NCBI RefSeq assembly: GCF_024331145.1
Contig: NZ_JANDJO010000002.1
Coordinates: 558,001-622,000, forward strand
Direction of reading: 5' to 3'
Source: Shimia sp. CNT1-13L.2
GTDB lineage: Bacteria; Pseudomonadota; Alphaproteobacteria; Rhodobacterales; Rhodobacteraceae
DNA: 64,000 bases
Shown: piece after piece, positions 42,965 through 52,038 of the stretch
How the letters are laid out: each line of letters opens with the position of its first letter
Numbering within the stretch: position 1 is the stretch's first letter
The notes under the pieces: model-generated
Told to the model about the DNA's origin: nothing
Seen by the model: only the letters and a program-made list of their open reading frames with translations
The model's database searches: none
Position numbers and translations under genes: made by a program

Positions 42965-43255
42965 TTAAAGGGTCACGGGGCGGTCGATTGCCTTTCCCCA
43001 GGCCATAATGCGGTAGCTGCGGTGGTCCGGATGGAAGTAGGGATCGTGGCGCACGAGATCTTCGACATCGCCCCGTTCGGCGGCCTCGACCACCCAGAGG
43101 CCACCGCAGAAGGGCGCGTCGGGATCAGTCCGGAGACCGCCGCCGACGAGAATGCGGTCGGAATAGAGATCGAGATAGGCCAGATGCGCCGCGCCATGGC
43201 GTTTGCGATGGGCCAGCATTTCCTTAGTGTCTTCGAACAGAACGATCCAACGCAT
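42965..43255 (-). CDS. YciI-like family protein
   Basis: A 96-residue alpha/beta protein. MRWIVLFEDTKEMLAHRKRHGAAHLAYL with the conserved His near 20-24, then GGLRTDPDAPFCGGLWVVEA near 39-58 and DPYFHPDHRSYRIMAWGKAI. This fits the YCII domain, with the conserved His-Asp pair. Start chosen at 43255 (ATG). Divergent from purA across 187 nt. Function of most members is unknown. Confidence 0.86.
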   Translation of the reverse strand: MRWIVLFEDTKEMLAHRKRHGAAHLAYLDLYSDRILVGGGLRTDPDAPFCGGLWVVEAAERGDVEDLVRHDPYFHPDHRSYRIMAWGKAIDRPVTL

Positions 43256-43442
43256 GAGTCTTTCCTTCCCGCTTGGTTGGCGGCAGAGTTTCGCGCCCGT
43301 GGCGGTAGGGAAAGGGCCAGTTTGGCGTGGGCGATACCCCCAATTGCGCCGAAAAGCCGCGATCTGCGGCACATTTGCGGTTTCGCGCCGCAGACAAGAT
43401 GGCTAAAAGGGCGCGGGTTTGACCTCTTGAAAAGGACCGAAA

Positions 43443-44756
43443 ATGGCAAACGTCGTCGTCGTGGGCGCCCAGTGGGGCGATGAAGGCAAAGGCAAGATCG
43501 TTGACTGGCTCAGCGAACGCGCGGATGTGATTGCGCGCTTCCAGGGTGGCCACAATGCAGGCCACACCCTCGTGATTGACGGCAAGGTCTACAAGCTGCA
43601 CGCGCTGCCCTCGGGTGTTGTGCGTGGCGGCAAGCTGTCGGTGATCGGCAACGGTGTTGTGCTGGACCCCTGGCACCTTGTGAACGAAATCGAAACCGTG
43701 CGTGCGCAGGGCGTCGATATTTCGCCGGAAACCCTGATGATCGCAGAGAACACCCCGCTGATCCTGCCGATTCACGGGGAGCTTGATCGGGCGCGCGAGG
43801 AAGCGGCCAGCAAGGGCACCAAGATCGGCACCACCGGACGCGGTATTGGTCCGTGCTATGAGGACAAGGTGGGCCGTCGTGCGATCCGCGTTGCCGACCT
43901 GGCGGATGAAGCCACGCTGGAAGCGCGTGTAGACCGTGCGTTGCAGCACCATGACCCGCTGCGCAAGGGTCTGGGCATTGAAGCGGTTGACCGTGATGCC
44001 CTGCTGGCGCAACTCAAGGAAATTGCACCGAAAATCCTGCCCTATGCGGCGCCGGTCTGGAAGGTGCTGAACGAGAAACGCAAGGCGGGCAAGCGCATTC
44101 TGTTCGAAGGGGCACAGGGCGCACTTCTGGACATCGACTTTGGCACCTATCCCTTCGTGACCTCGTCGAACGTGATTGCCGGCCAGTCGGCGACGGGTGT
44201 TGGCATCGGTCCGAACTCGATCGATTTCGTGCTGGGCATCGTCAAGGCCTATACCACCCGCGTGGGCGAGGGGCCGTTCCCGACCGAGCTGCTCAAGGAA
44301 GATGGTACGCCGGATGCCGATGGCGAGCGTCTGGGCACCCGTGGCCACGAGTTCGGCACCACCACCGGCCGTCAGCGCCGCTGTGGCTGGTTCGATGCGG
44401 CCCTGCTGCGCCAGACCTGTGCAACCTCGGGTGTGACCGGTATCGCGCTGACCAAGCTGGACGTTCTGGACGGGTTCGAGACCCTGAAAATCTGTGTCGG
44501 CTATGAGCTGGATGGCGAGCGTCTGGACTATCTGCCGACCGCGGCGGACCAGCAGGCGCGCTGCACCCCGATCTACGAAGAGATGCCGGGATGGAGCGAG
44601 TCGACCGAAGGCGCGCGCAGCTGGGCGGAACTGCCGGCCAATGCCATCAAGTACGTGCGTCGCGTCGAAGAGTTGATCGATTGTCCGGTTGCGCTACTTT
44701 CCACTTCGCCGGAGCGGGATGACACGATCCTCGTGACCGATCCGTTTGCGGACTAA
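43443..44756 (+). CDS. purA: Adenylosuccinate synthetase
   Basis: A 437-residue enzyme catalysing GTP-dependent formation of adenylosuccinate from IMP and aspartate in AMP synthesis. N-terminal [20 protein letters not shown] (4-23) is the GTP/IMP-binding P-loop with catalytic Asp; [10 protein letters not shown] near 35-44 holds the catalytic His; [21 protein letters not shown] is near 128-148. [14 protein letters not shown] lies near 398-411. The small DUF2842 gene follows 14 nt later. Confidence 0.96.
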   Translation: MANVVVVGAQWGDEGKGKIVDWLSERADVIARFQGGHNAGHTLVIDGKVYKLHALPSGVVRGGKLSVIGNGVVLDPWHLVNEIETVRAQGVDISPETLMIAENTPLILPIHGELDRAREEAASKGTKIGTTGRGIGPCYEDKVGRRAIRVADLADEATLEARVDRALQHHDPLRKGLGIEAVDRDALLAQLKEIAPKILPYAAPVWKVLNEKRKAGKRILFEGAQGALLDIDFGTYPFVTSSNVIAGQSATGVGIGPNSIDFVLGIVKAYTTRVGEGPFPTELLKEDGTPDADGERLGTRGHEFGTTTGRQRRCGWFDAALLRQTCATSGVTGIALTKLDVLDGFETLKICVGYELDGERLDYLPTAADQQARCTPIYEEMPGWSESTEGARSWAELPANAIKYVRRVEELIDCPVALLSTSPERDDTILVTDPFAD

Positions 44757-44770
44757 GAGGTAGACCAACC

Positions 44771-45013
44771 ATGGCAATGAGCTACAAGTCACGTCGGCGC
44801 TGGGCGCTGTTGATCCTGCTGGTGGGCATTCCGCTTTACCTTGGCGTGGCCTGGGGTGTTCTGAGCCGTCTGGGGCTTTGGGAACTGCCGGTGCTGGTGG
44901 AATTCGTGATCTACGTGTTCTTCGGCGTGGCCTGGGTGTTCCCGCTGAAGCCGATCTTCCTTGGCATCGGCCAAGCCGACCCGGACGATCCGGACCACGG
45001 CACATGGGATTAA
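44771..45013 (+). CDS. DUF2842 small membrane protein
   Basis: An 80-residue protein with two membrane helices (about 13-34 and 40-60). SRRRWALLILLVGIPLYLGVA and YVFFGVAWVFPLKPIFLGIG followed by DPDDPDHGTWD are typical DUF2842, a family seen downstream of purA in Rhodobacterales. Function unknown. Followed at once by a terminator, so purA and this gene form one unit. Confidence 0.88.
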   Translation: MAMSYKSRRRWALLILLVGIPLYLGVAWGVLSRLGLWELPVLVEFVIYVFFGVAWVFPLKPIFLGIGQADPDDPDHGTWD

Positions 45014-45018
45014 ACAAA

Positions 45019-45047
45019 AACGCGTCAGGTGACTGGCGCGTTTTTTT
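45019..45047 (+). terminator. Rho-independent terminator after DUF2842
   Basis: 9-bp stem AACGCGTCA/TGGCGCGTT with one wobble pair, followed by a run of seven T. Confidence 0.88.
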
Positions 45048-45194
45048 GTTGTTGGACAGTTTGTCGCTAATTTTCATTGAGCTTTCCAACGATTTTTAAC
45101 CGTTGGCAATTCCGATGCGGTTCGATCTGAGCTAAGAATTCTGCAATCCACCTTTGGTAGAGTGATTGTTCTGAGATTTTTGTAGAGGTTGAAA

Positions 45195-46529
45195 TTGGAC
45201 CCAGTTGCGATTGGTTTGATAGTATGGATGCTCAGCGCTCCCGTTTTTCTTGTTCTCTGGTTGCGAAGCCATTTTAGGCGGAAGCGAGCCTTGGGAGAAC
45301 TCGAACGGTTCGCGGAAATAGTTTCCATTGAAAAGGAAGTGGTCAAGAAGAAGCATGAGGTTGAGGCACTGGAGACCGACATCGAAACTCTTCAGGCAAC
45401 TTACGGCGAAAAGAAAAAATATCTTGATCAGCTATTAGAGCAGGTAGCTGTCTATGATGACCGCTTGGCCTTTGCTGAACTGGGAATGTATGAGCCACAT
45501 TTCGAGTTTGGGGATAGCGAACAGTACAAAGACCAAATTAAGAAAGTACGAACCCTTCAAAAGGCGATGGTCTCGGCAAAAGAGGCGACGATCTGTCCGG
45601 CTGATTGGACGGTTGAAGGGAGCCGTGCCAAAGGGCAGACAATGATCAACCGTCAATCGCGCTTGACGATGCGGGCTTTCAACAATGAGTGTGAGGCCGC
45701 AATCGCCAATACCAGATGGAACAATGTGGTTGCGATGGAAAAGCGCATCCTGAACTCGGCTAAAGCAATTTCAAGAGAAAACACCTCTCTCCAACTGAGC
45801 ATCAATGACGCCTACGTCGCGTTGAAGATCGACGAGTTACACTTGACGCACGAGTATCGTGAGCAGCTAAAGATCGAAAAGGATGAACGCGCCGAACTTG
45901 CCAGGGTTGAAAGAGAAGAAAAGAAGCTGGCAGCTGAGGCAAGAGCGGCGGAAAAAGAAGAGATGAAATATCAAGCGCTCTTGGAAAAAGCGCGAAGAGA
46001 AGCAGGCTCTGATGAGGTTAGTGACAGCTTGAAGCAAAAAATCCACGATCTCGAGAGCGCTTTGGAAGAGGCGCGCGCGACCTCTGAGCGCGCACGCGCA
46101 ATGGCGGAAATGACTAGGTCAGGGTATGTGTATGTAATTTCCAATGTGGGATCGTTTGGAGAAGAAATGGTTAAGATTGGCCTGACGAGGCGTCTCGACC
46201 CTGGTGACCGTGTTCGCGAACTGGGAGACGCGAGTGTTCCGTTTGGTTTCGATACACATGCCATGATTTATTCAGAAGAGGCGCCAGCCTTGGAAGCTGC
46301 TCTACACAAAGAGTTCTCAGAACAACGCGTCAATATGGCCAACATGCGGAAGGAATTCTTTCGCGTGTCCCTTGACGAAGTGGAAGACGCTGTTGCGCGA
46401 CTTGCTCCAGATGCTGACTTCTTCAAGGACAGAGAAGCGCAGGAGTGGCACGAAACCTTGGCAAGGCGGAAGGAGAAATTGCAAGAGGTCGCTCCATCCG
46501 AACTTGAAGCGCTGCCCGCCGCAATTTGA
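45195..46529 (+). CDS. DUF4041-type coiled-coil protein with GIY-YIG (T5orf172) nuclease domain
   Basis: About 444 residues. An N-terminal membrane helix (about 3-22) is followed by coiled coil (35-95), a DUF4041-like central part (HFEFGDSEQYKDQIKKVRTLQ), a long charged coiled coil (215-300), and a GIY-YIG-like domain near 307-400. GYVYVISNV and MVKIGLTRRLDP stand for the GIY and YIG strands, with LEAALHKEF supplying the Glu and NMRKEFF the Asn region. The start is non-ATG: a TTG at 45195 has AGAGG 6 nt upstream, and TTG 45189 and ATG 45228 are alternatives. Low GC, solitary, bounded by terminators. Homologues occur in phages and genomic islands; a nuclease or defence role is inferred. Confidence 0.78.
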   Translation: MDPVAIGLIVWMLSAPVFLVLWLRSHFRRKRALGELERFAEIVSIEKEVVKKKHEVEALETDIETLQATYGEKKKYLDQLLEQVAVYDDRLAFAELGMYEPHFEFGDSEQYKDQIKKVRTLQKAMVSAKEATICPADWTVEGSRAKGQTMINRQSRLTMRAFNNECEAAIANTRWNNVVAMEKRILNSAKAISRENTSLQLSINDAYVALKIDELHLTHEYREQLKIEKDERAELARVEREEKKLAAEARAAEKEEMKYQALLEKARREAGSDEVSDSLKQKIHDLESALEEARATSERARAMAEMTRSGYVYVISNVGSFGEEMVKIGLTRRLDPGDRVRELGDASVPFGFDTHAMIYSEEAPALEAALHKEFSEQRVNMANMRKEFFRVSLDEVEDAVARLAPDADFFKDREAQEWHETLARRKEKLQEVAPSELEALPAAI

Positions 46530-46603
46530 CATAGTTCGCGCGGCTTTCTCGAAAGGGGTCTTCTGGATTGAGTTTGGGTTGATAGTTGTCTGAATCTAAA
46601 GCG

Positions 46604-46633
46604 AAAAAAGCCGCCCCTGATGGAGCGGCTTTT
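46604..46633. terminator. Bidirectional rho-independent terminator
   Basis: 9-bp perfect stem AAAAGCCGC/GCGGCTTTT with a ten-base loop and A/T runs on both sides, between convergent genes ending at 46529 and 46656. Confidence 0.85.
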
Positions 46634-46655
46634 GGCGTTTTGGGGCTTGCCCGGA

Positions 46656-48653
46656 TCAGCCGGCGGCGCGGTCTTCGGGGCGGTAGCCGATCAGTTCGGA
46701 AGCCGTGAAACGGCCGCCTTCGATCTTGGCAATCTTGTTTTCGCGCAGGAGCTGGCCGAAGGAGCGCAGGCTGTCTTCGCGGGTGTAGGCGTTGCTGCCG
46801 TCGACATCGCGGGCGAGGCGCATGACCATCGGGCGCGAGAACTTGTCCTGACCTTCAACGAAGGTGAGGTAGGCGGCGGCGGCTTCGAGAACCTCGGGCA
46901 GCTTGGTGGCGCCCATTGATTCCGCGAATTCCGCAAAGCTGCCGGCCTCGGCCGGGTCCATCTGCGACGGGGCGGCGGGGGCCGGTGCCGGGGCATCGGC
47001 GGCGCGTTCGCCAACCGAGACGCGGCGCGGACGTACGGGGCTGCGCGGTGCTTCGGCCTCGGGGGCTGGGGCGGCTTCGACCGGCGCGGCGGGTTCCTGC
47101 GGTTCCGCGGCGGGGGTGTCGACGCGCTGTTCGGCCACAAGTTTCAGCGGGGCCGCGGGGGCCTTGGGACGGCTCGGGCGGACCTCGGTTTCCTCGGGAG
47201 CCTGGCCGGTCACGTTGCGCACCACGCTGGCGAGATCGCCGCGATAGGGCTCGGTGGCGTCCTGCGGGGCGCGGGCGGCGCCGGAACGCTGTTCCGCTTT
47301 GGTGGCGGCAACGGCGGCACGCAGATGTGCGATGGCCTGGCGACGACGGTTGCCGTCCGGTTCGTTCATGTGCTGGTCGGCCTCGGCCATCAGGCGCGGC
47401 ATGTCGCTTTCGGCGTCGCGGTCGGCATCGGTCAGGTGTTTGCCACGCTCCGAACGGTCAGCCTCGGGCTCTTCTTCGGCTTCCATCTGGTCGGCGCGGT
47501 TCAGTTCGGCCTCGACCTGAGCCAGTTCGGCCAGCAGTTCGGCTTCGTCCTCGGGGGTCAGGCTGGAGACACGGCCGGGTTCGTCGGTCTTGGTCTCTGC
47601 GGTGTCCTCGGCGATCGGTGCTTCGGGTTCGTCTTCTTCCGGCTCGGCCTCAAGCAGACCTGCAGAGACTGCCTCTTCGAAGTCGGCCTTTTTCATGCGG
47701 ACAACGCGGGCACGGACCGGGCGTTCGACCGGGGCCTCTGCCACGATCTCTTGCTCGGCGGGCTCTTCGGCAACGTCCTCTTCGGCGGCTGCTGCGGCCA
47801 TTTCATCGTCGAGTTTCAGAACCGATTCAATCTCTTCGCGGGCTTCGGTCAGGAAGCTGTCGGCGTGTTCGTCTTCGGAATAGTCTTCTTCTTCGGGTTC
47901 GTTGCGCGACTTGGACACCACGGCGCGGATACGCTGGAGCTTGGCGGCGATGGAGTTTTCCTCGGCGGGGAAGTCCTCGGGCTCTTCGACCAGTTCGGCA
48001 ATGTCTTCGGCGGCGTCCTCTTCGGCGAGGGCGTCTTCGATGGCGGAGAGGTCGAGCGTGTCGTCCTGTGCGGGGGCGCTGGCCACCTCGTCGTCGGCAA
48101 AGTCCTGTTCCTCCAGCGCGCCTTCGAGATCGGCGACAATGGTGGCGTCCTGATCTGCGATGGCCTCTGCGACAGGGGCGTCTTCGACGATGTCTTCGGC
48201 GACCACCTCTTCGATGGTTTCTTCGACCATCTCGGTCTCGGGGGCGGTCACGGCATCGAGAATCTCGTCGGTGACGTCTTCGACTTCCGGTTCAATCTGT
48301 TCTTCCGGGGATTCGGCCTGCGGTTCGGCAACCTCGACGGGCGCCGCTTGGGCCACGGGTGCGGGGGCTGCCTCGGGCTGCGGCGCGGGGGCGGCGGGGG
48401 CCTCGGTGGTCAGGTAGATCGAGCCCTGCTCGGTGCGCGCCTGTACGCGGCGTTCGACCTCGCGCTCGGCGATGCGGGCCAGCATTTCGGCGTCGGGGGT
48501 GGGGGGCTCGGCACCGAAGTACCTATCATCTGCCGCGAGATCGCGGAAATACTCAGCAATTGCTTTCATGGTGTCGAACGAGTCATCGAAACCCTCAAGC
48601 GTACAGGAGAACGTGCCGTATGAGACCGTCAAAACTTTGTTATTCGTAACCAT
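46656..48653 (-). CDS. Large acidic, mostly disordered conserved protein
   Basis: 665 residues, starting at the ATG 48651-48653 (MVTNNKVLTVSYGTFSCTLEG); the frame to 48812 is rejected because it runs into the thiN start. A conserved N-terminal domain (1-75) contains FDTMKAIAEYFRDLAADDRYFG. A very acidic Glu/Ala/Asp-rich, low-complexity region (about 80-560) is followed by a C-terminal helical domain (about 570-665), EFAESMGATKLPEVLEAAAAYLTFVEG, with RPMVMRLARDV. No signal or membrane helix. Known only as an uncharacterised Rhodobacterales family to me; a scaffold or nucleoid-linked role would be a guess. Confidence 0.78.
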   Translation of the reverse strand: MVTNNKVLTVSYGTFSCTLEGFDDSFDTMKAIAEYFRDLAADDRYFGAEPPTPDAEMLARIAEREVERRVQARTEQGSIYLTTEAPAAPAPQPEAAPAPVAQAAPVEVAEPQAESPEEQIEPEVEDVTDEILDAVTAPETEMVEETIEEVVAEDIVEDAPVAEAIADQDATIVADLEGALEEQDFADDEVASAPAQDDTLDLSAIEDALAEEDAAEDIAELVEEPEDFPAEENSIAAKLQRIRAVVSKSRNEPEEEDYSEDEHADSFLTEAREEIESVLKLDDEMAAAAAEEDVAEEPAEQEIVAEAPVERPVRARVVRMKKADFEEAVSAGLLEAEPEEDEPEAPIAEDTAETKTDEPGRVSSLTPEDEAELLAELAQVEAELNRADQMEAEEEPEADRSERGKHLTDADRDAESDMPRLMAEADQHMNEPDGNRRRQAIAHLRAAVAATKAEQRSGAARAPQDATEPYRGDLASVVRNVTGQAPEETEVRPSRPKAPAAPLKLVAEQRVDTPAAEPQEPAAPVEAAPAPEAEAPRSPVRPRRVSVGERAADAPAPAPAAPSQMDPAEAGSFAEFAESMGATKLPEVLEAAAAYLTFVEGQDKFSRPMVMRLARDVDGSNAYTREDSLRSFGQLLRENKIAKIEGGRFTASELIGYRPEDRAAG

Positions 48654-48791
48654 CAGATGCGGGTCCTTTGAACTACTCGAGGTTCTGTTTACCACGACAG
48701 TCGAGACGAAAGCTGACCGATTCTGTGAAAGACAGCGTATCATTTTGAGGCTAGATTGTGGCGCGTTTCTTAAAATTGGAGGGAAACCGGG

Positions 48792-49475
48792 GTGTCTGAG
48801 GCGATTGTGCATAGTTTGGAACCAATCACCCTTGTTGGGGCGGGATTGGTCGGGAAAACCGATCTGGACACCTGTAGACGCTTAGCACCGCGTGTTGTTG
48901 CGGCAGATGGCGGGGCCTTGCATTGCCTTGAATACGGGGTGATGCCCGAGGCGGTTGTCGGCGATATGGACTCGTTGGAGGGGGCCGGGGTGGAGGGCAT
49001 TCCGCAGGATCGCCTGCATGTGGTGTTTGACCAGAACCGGACCGATTTCGACAAGGCGCTGCATAGTATAAGGGCGCCGTTGGTGATCGGGATGGGGTTC
49101 AGCGGGGCGCGGCTGGATCACCAGCTTGCCTGTTTCAACGCGCTGGTGCGCAACTGTGATCACCGCTGCATCTTGCTGGGTGACACGGATATTGCCTTTC
49201 TCGCGCCGCCGTCGATTGATCTTGATCTGGAAGAAGGCGAGCGGGTCTCGCTGTTTCCGATGGGGCTGGTTGAAGGGGTGTCGGACGGGCTGCACTGGCC
49301 GATTGGCGGGCTGACCTTTACGCCGGACGGGCGTGTGGGAACATCGAACCGCGCGACGGGGGCGGTGTCGCTTCAGTTCACGGCACCGAAGATGCTGATC
49401 ATCCTGCCGCGTGACTGTCTGGGACGGGCGGTTGAGGCGTTGCTGACGCAATCCGCGACATGGCCCGCTCTCTGA
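48792..49475 (+). CDS. thiN: Thiamine pyrophosphokinase
   Basis: A 227-residue enzyme forming thiamine diphosphate from thiamine and ATP. RVVAADGGALHCLEYGVMPEAVVGDMDSLEG (34-64) holds the GDxDS metal site, QNRTDFDKAL near 81-90 the TD-K motif, and GFSGARLDHQLACFNAL near 102-118 the GxxGGRxDH motif (partly changed). The start is GTG, preceded by GGGAAACCGGG. The 3' end overlaps the convergent DMT gene by 77 nt. Confidence 0.9.
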   Translation: MSEAIVHSLEPITLVGAGLVGKTDLDTCRRLAPRVVAADGGALHCLEYGVMPEAVVGDMDSLEGAGVEGIPQDRLHVVFDQNRTDFDKALHSIRAPLVIGMGFSGARLDHQLACFNALVRNCDHRCILLGDTDIAFLAPPSIDLDLEEGERVSLFPMGLVEGVSDGLHWPIGGLTFTPDGRVGTSNRATGAVSLQFTAPKMLIILPRDCLGRAVEALLTQSATWPAL

Positions 49476-50340
49476 AGACGATATAAAGACCGGCGGCCAT
49501 GGTCACGCAAATACCGATGGCGGCGAGGCCATTGGGCAGGTCGGAGAAGATAATCCAGCCGATCAGCGTGGCGAAGGGGATCTCGAGGTATTGCATCGGT
49601 GCCAGCGTGGCCGAGGGGGCATAGCGCAGCGACCATGTCATCAGGAGGTGGGCGAGGGTGCCGAGTGCGCCGATGAACAGGAGCATCGCCGTGGTGCTGG
49701 TGTCGGTCCAGACGATCGCGGTTTCGGGCATGTTGATATGCGGGCCGATCAGCAGGAACGGCAGGATCATGAGCGAGGCCATGGTGCCGCTGACGGCCTG
49801 AAGGCTGATCGGGTCGGTTTCCTTGGCGATCTGGCGGGTGACCAGCATGAACAGCGAAAAGACCACCGCCACCACGAGGGGCAGGAGGGCGGGCAGGCCG
49901 ACCTCGGCAAAGCTCGGCTGGATCACCATGAGGGTGCCGACAAAGCCGACAACGCAGGCCAGGATGCGGCGCAGGCCGACTTCTTCGTCGAGGACGAACT
50001 TGCCAAGCAGCAGCATCAGGAAGGGCATGACGAAGGCGATGGCCACGGCATCGGCCAGCGGCAGGAAGCGCAGGGCGGTGAACATGGCGCCAATGCCGAT
50101 GATATGCAGGACGGTGCGGATGATCATGAGATTGAAGGTGCGGCGGCGCATTCGCCATGGGCGGTTGGTGGCGGCAACGACGGGGATCAGCAGCAGTGCC
50201 TGAATGCCGAAACGCACCAGAAGCAGTTGGCATAAGGGAACGAGTTGACCCAGGATCTTCGCAACAGCGTCTCCTAAAGGGGCAAGCACACAAAAACCAA
50301 GCATCAATAAAATGCCGAGGAGAGGTCGATCCTGAGCCAT
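49399..50340 (-). CDS. EamA/DMT family transporter
   Basis: A 313-residue protein with ten membrane helices and the EamA double repeat; LLLVRFGIQALLLIPVVA near 37-54 and PLADAVAIAFVMPFLMLLLG near 90-109 fit the family. A charged tail RERAMSRIASATPQ follows helix 10; this end lies antisense to the last 77 nt of thiN. Substrate unknown. Confidence 0.85.
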   Translation of the reverse strand: MAQDRPLLGILLMLGFCVLAPLGDAVAKILGQLVPLCQLLLVRFGIQALLLIPVVAATNRPWRMRRRTFNLMIIRTVLHIIGIGAMFTALRFLPLADAVAIAFVMPFLMLLLGKFVLDEEVGLRRILACVVGFVGTLMVIQPSFAEVGLPALLPLVVAVVFSLFMLVTRQIAKETDPISLQAVSGTMASLMILPFLLIGPHINMPETAIVWTDTSTTAMLLFIGALGTLAHLLMTWSLRYAPSATLAPMQYLEIPFATLIGWIIFSDLPNGLAAIGICVTMAAGLYIVFRERAMSRIASATPQPPVPDSHAAG

Positions 50341-50412
50341 GGGGTGACGCTAATCCGAAACAGTTGCGCGGTTCAATCCTGAGCTTAGCAATGTGACCCA
50401 GCGTAAATCACG

Positions 50413-50443
50413 AAAAAAACGGGCCGGTACGAAGACCGGCCCG
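50413..50443 (-). terminator. Rho-independent terminator of the liv operon
   Basis: 9-bp stem CGGGCCGGT/ACCGGCCCG, loop of six bases, then seven T on the minus strand, 57 nt after the livF stop. Confidence 0.87.
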
Positions 50444-50499
50444 ACAGGGAGTGAGCTCGGTCTATGGATCAACACCGAGCATCGGGGAACTTTTGGCGA

Positions 50500-51255
50500 T
50501 CAGATCGCCAGGTATTCTGCGCGCAGCTCTTCGTTCGAGAGCACTTCCTCGGCAGAGCCGTCAAAGACGATGCCGCCGGTATCGAGGATCACCGAACGGT
50601 CGGCGAGTTCGAGGGCGCGGACCGCGTTCTGTTCAACGAGGATCGTGGTGATGCCCTGTTCCTTGATGATGCGCAGGGTTTTCTCGATCTCGTCGACGAT
50701 CACGGGGGCGAGGCCTTCGTAGGGTTCGTCGAGCAGCAGTACCTTGATGTCACGCGCAAGCGCCCGTGCAATCGCCAGCATCTGCTGTTCACCACCAGAC
50801 AGCGTGACGCCTTCCTGTTTGCGGCGTTCGCCGAGACGCGGGAAGAGATCGTAGAGGCGTTCAATCGACCAGCCGATAGGCGGTGCGATTTGCGCCAGTT
50901 GCAGGTTCTCTTCCACGGTCAGGCCGGGAATGATGCAACGATCTTCGGGCACCAGGCCGATTCCGGCGGCGGCGGCCTCATGGCTTTTCATGAGGTGCAG
51001 CGGCTGGTGGTCGAGCCAGATTTCGCCGTGGGTGACCTGCGGGTCATCCATGCGGGCGATCGAGCGCAGGGTCGATGTCTTGCCAGCGCCGTTGCGGCCC
51101 AGAAGCGCGAGGATCTCGCCTTCGTGCACGTTGAACGAGATGTTCTGCACGATGTAGCTTTCGCCGTAGTAGCTTTCCATGTTCCAGACGGAGAGGAAGG
51201 CGGGGGCGGTTTCGGCCAGGTTGTGGCCCTTGGAGAAGTCGGGTTTGACGTTCAT
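50500..51255 (-). CDS. livF: HAAT-type ABC transporter ATP-binding protein (LivF-like)
   Basis: A 251-residue ATPase. Walker A GRNGAGKTSTLRS is near 53-65, the signature LSGGEQQMLAIARAL near 152-166 and Walker B VLLLDEPYEGLAP near 172-184. It has an N-terminal extension of about 20 residues before the first strand. Second nucleotide-binding subunit of a branched-chain amino acid/amide-type importer. 15 nt after livG; last gene of the operon. Confidence 0.9.
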   Translation of the reverse strand: MNVKPDFSKGHNLAETAPAFLSVWNMESYYGESYIVQNISFNVHEGEILALLGRNGAGKTSTLRSIARMDDPQVTHGEIWLDHQPLHLMKSHEAAAAGIGLVPEDRCIIPGLTVEENLQLAQIAPPIGWSIERLYDLFPRLGERRKQEGVTLSGGEQQMLAIARALARDIKVLLLDEPYEGLAPVIVDEIEKTLRIIKEQGITTILVEQNAVRALELADRSVILDTGGIVFDGSAEEVLSNEELRAEYLAI

Positions 51256-51270
51256 TTGGGTCTCTCCTGA

Positions 51271-52026
51271 TTATGCCGTTTCGCCCAGGTACGCTTCGCG
51301 CACCTTGGGATTGCCGCGGATGTTTTCCGGGTCGTCTTCGACGAGGGGGGTACCCTGTGCCAGAACGGTGATCCGGTTGGCCAGCGAGAACACGACGTGC
51401 ATGTCGTGTTCGATGATCGCGATGGTGATGTCGCGTTCGTCGCTGATCTGCTTGAGCAGGTCGATGGTGTTGTTGGTATCGGCCCGCGCCATACCGGCGG
51501 TGGGTTCGTCCAGAAGCAGCAGGCGCGGCTCCTGGGCGAGGCACATGCCGATCTCGAGGCGGCGTTTGTCACCACGCGACATGGCAGCGGCGTGCATGTC
51601 ACGCTTGTCGGCCATGTTCATTTCCTCGAGCATGTGCTCGGCCCGTTCCACGATGTCCTTTTCGTCCATCATGTTTTCGATGGCGTGCATGCGGAAGGCA
51701 CCGTCGCGCTTGGCGAAACAGGGGATCATCATGTTTTCCATGACGCTGAGTTCGCCGAAGATCTCGGGTGTCTGGAACACGCGGGAAATGCCCATCTGGT
51801 TGATCTCGTAGGGGCTGCGGCCCAGCACCGACTGGCCGTCGAACATGACAGAGCCGGTGTCGGGGATGAGTTTGCCCACGAGGCAGTTCAGGAGGGTCGA
51901 CTTGCCGGCGCCGTTGGGGCCGATGATGGCGTGGACGGAGTTTTCCTTCACGCTCAGGTTGACGTCGCTCAGAGCCTGGAGGCCGCCGAACCGTTTGCCA
52001 ACATCTTTGACTTCAAGAATGCTCAT
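51271..52026 (-). CDS. livG: HAAT-type ABC transporter ATP-binding protein (LivG-like)
   Basis: A 251-residue ATPase with Walker A GPNGAGKSTLLNCLVG near 36-51, the helical insert typical of LivG (FQTPEIFGELSVMENM), a signature-like segment MSRGDKRRLEIGMCLA near 148-163 where LSxGxQ is replaced by SRGDKR, and Walker B LLLLDEPTAGM near 168-178. Lies 12 nt downstream of livM. The altered signature is common in this subfamily. Confidence 0.9.
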   Translation of the reverse strand: MSILEVKDVGKRFGGLQALSDVNLSVKENSVHAIIGPNGAGKSTLLNCLVGKLIPDTGSVMFDGQSVLGRSPYEINQMGISRVFQTPEIFGELSVMENMMIPCFAKRDGAFRMHAIENMMDEKDIVERAEHMLEEMNMADKRDMHAAAMSRGDKRRLEIGMCLAQEPRLLLLDEPTAGMARADTNNTIDLLKQISDERDITIAIIEHDMHVVFSLANRITVLAQGTPLVEDDPENIRGNPKVREAYLGETA

Positions 52027-52038
52027 CAGTCGTTCTCC

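Noticed and set aside
47325-48623. A 432-codon plus-strand frame rich in Gly and Phe
   Set aside because: It is the complement of the Glu-rich low-complexity gene at 46656-48653 and simply mirrors its codons.
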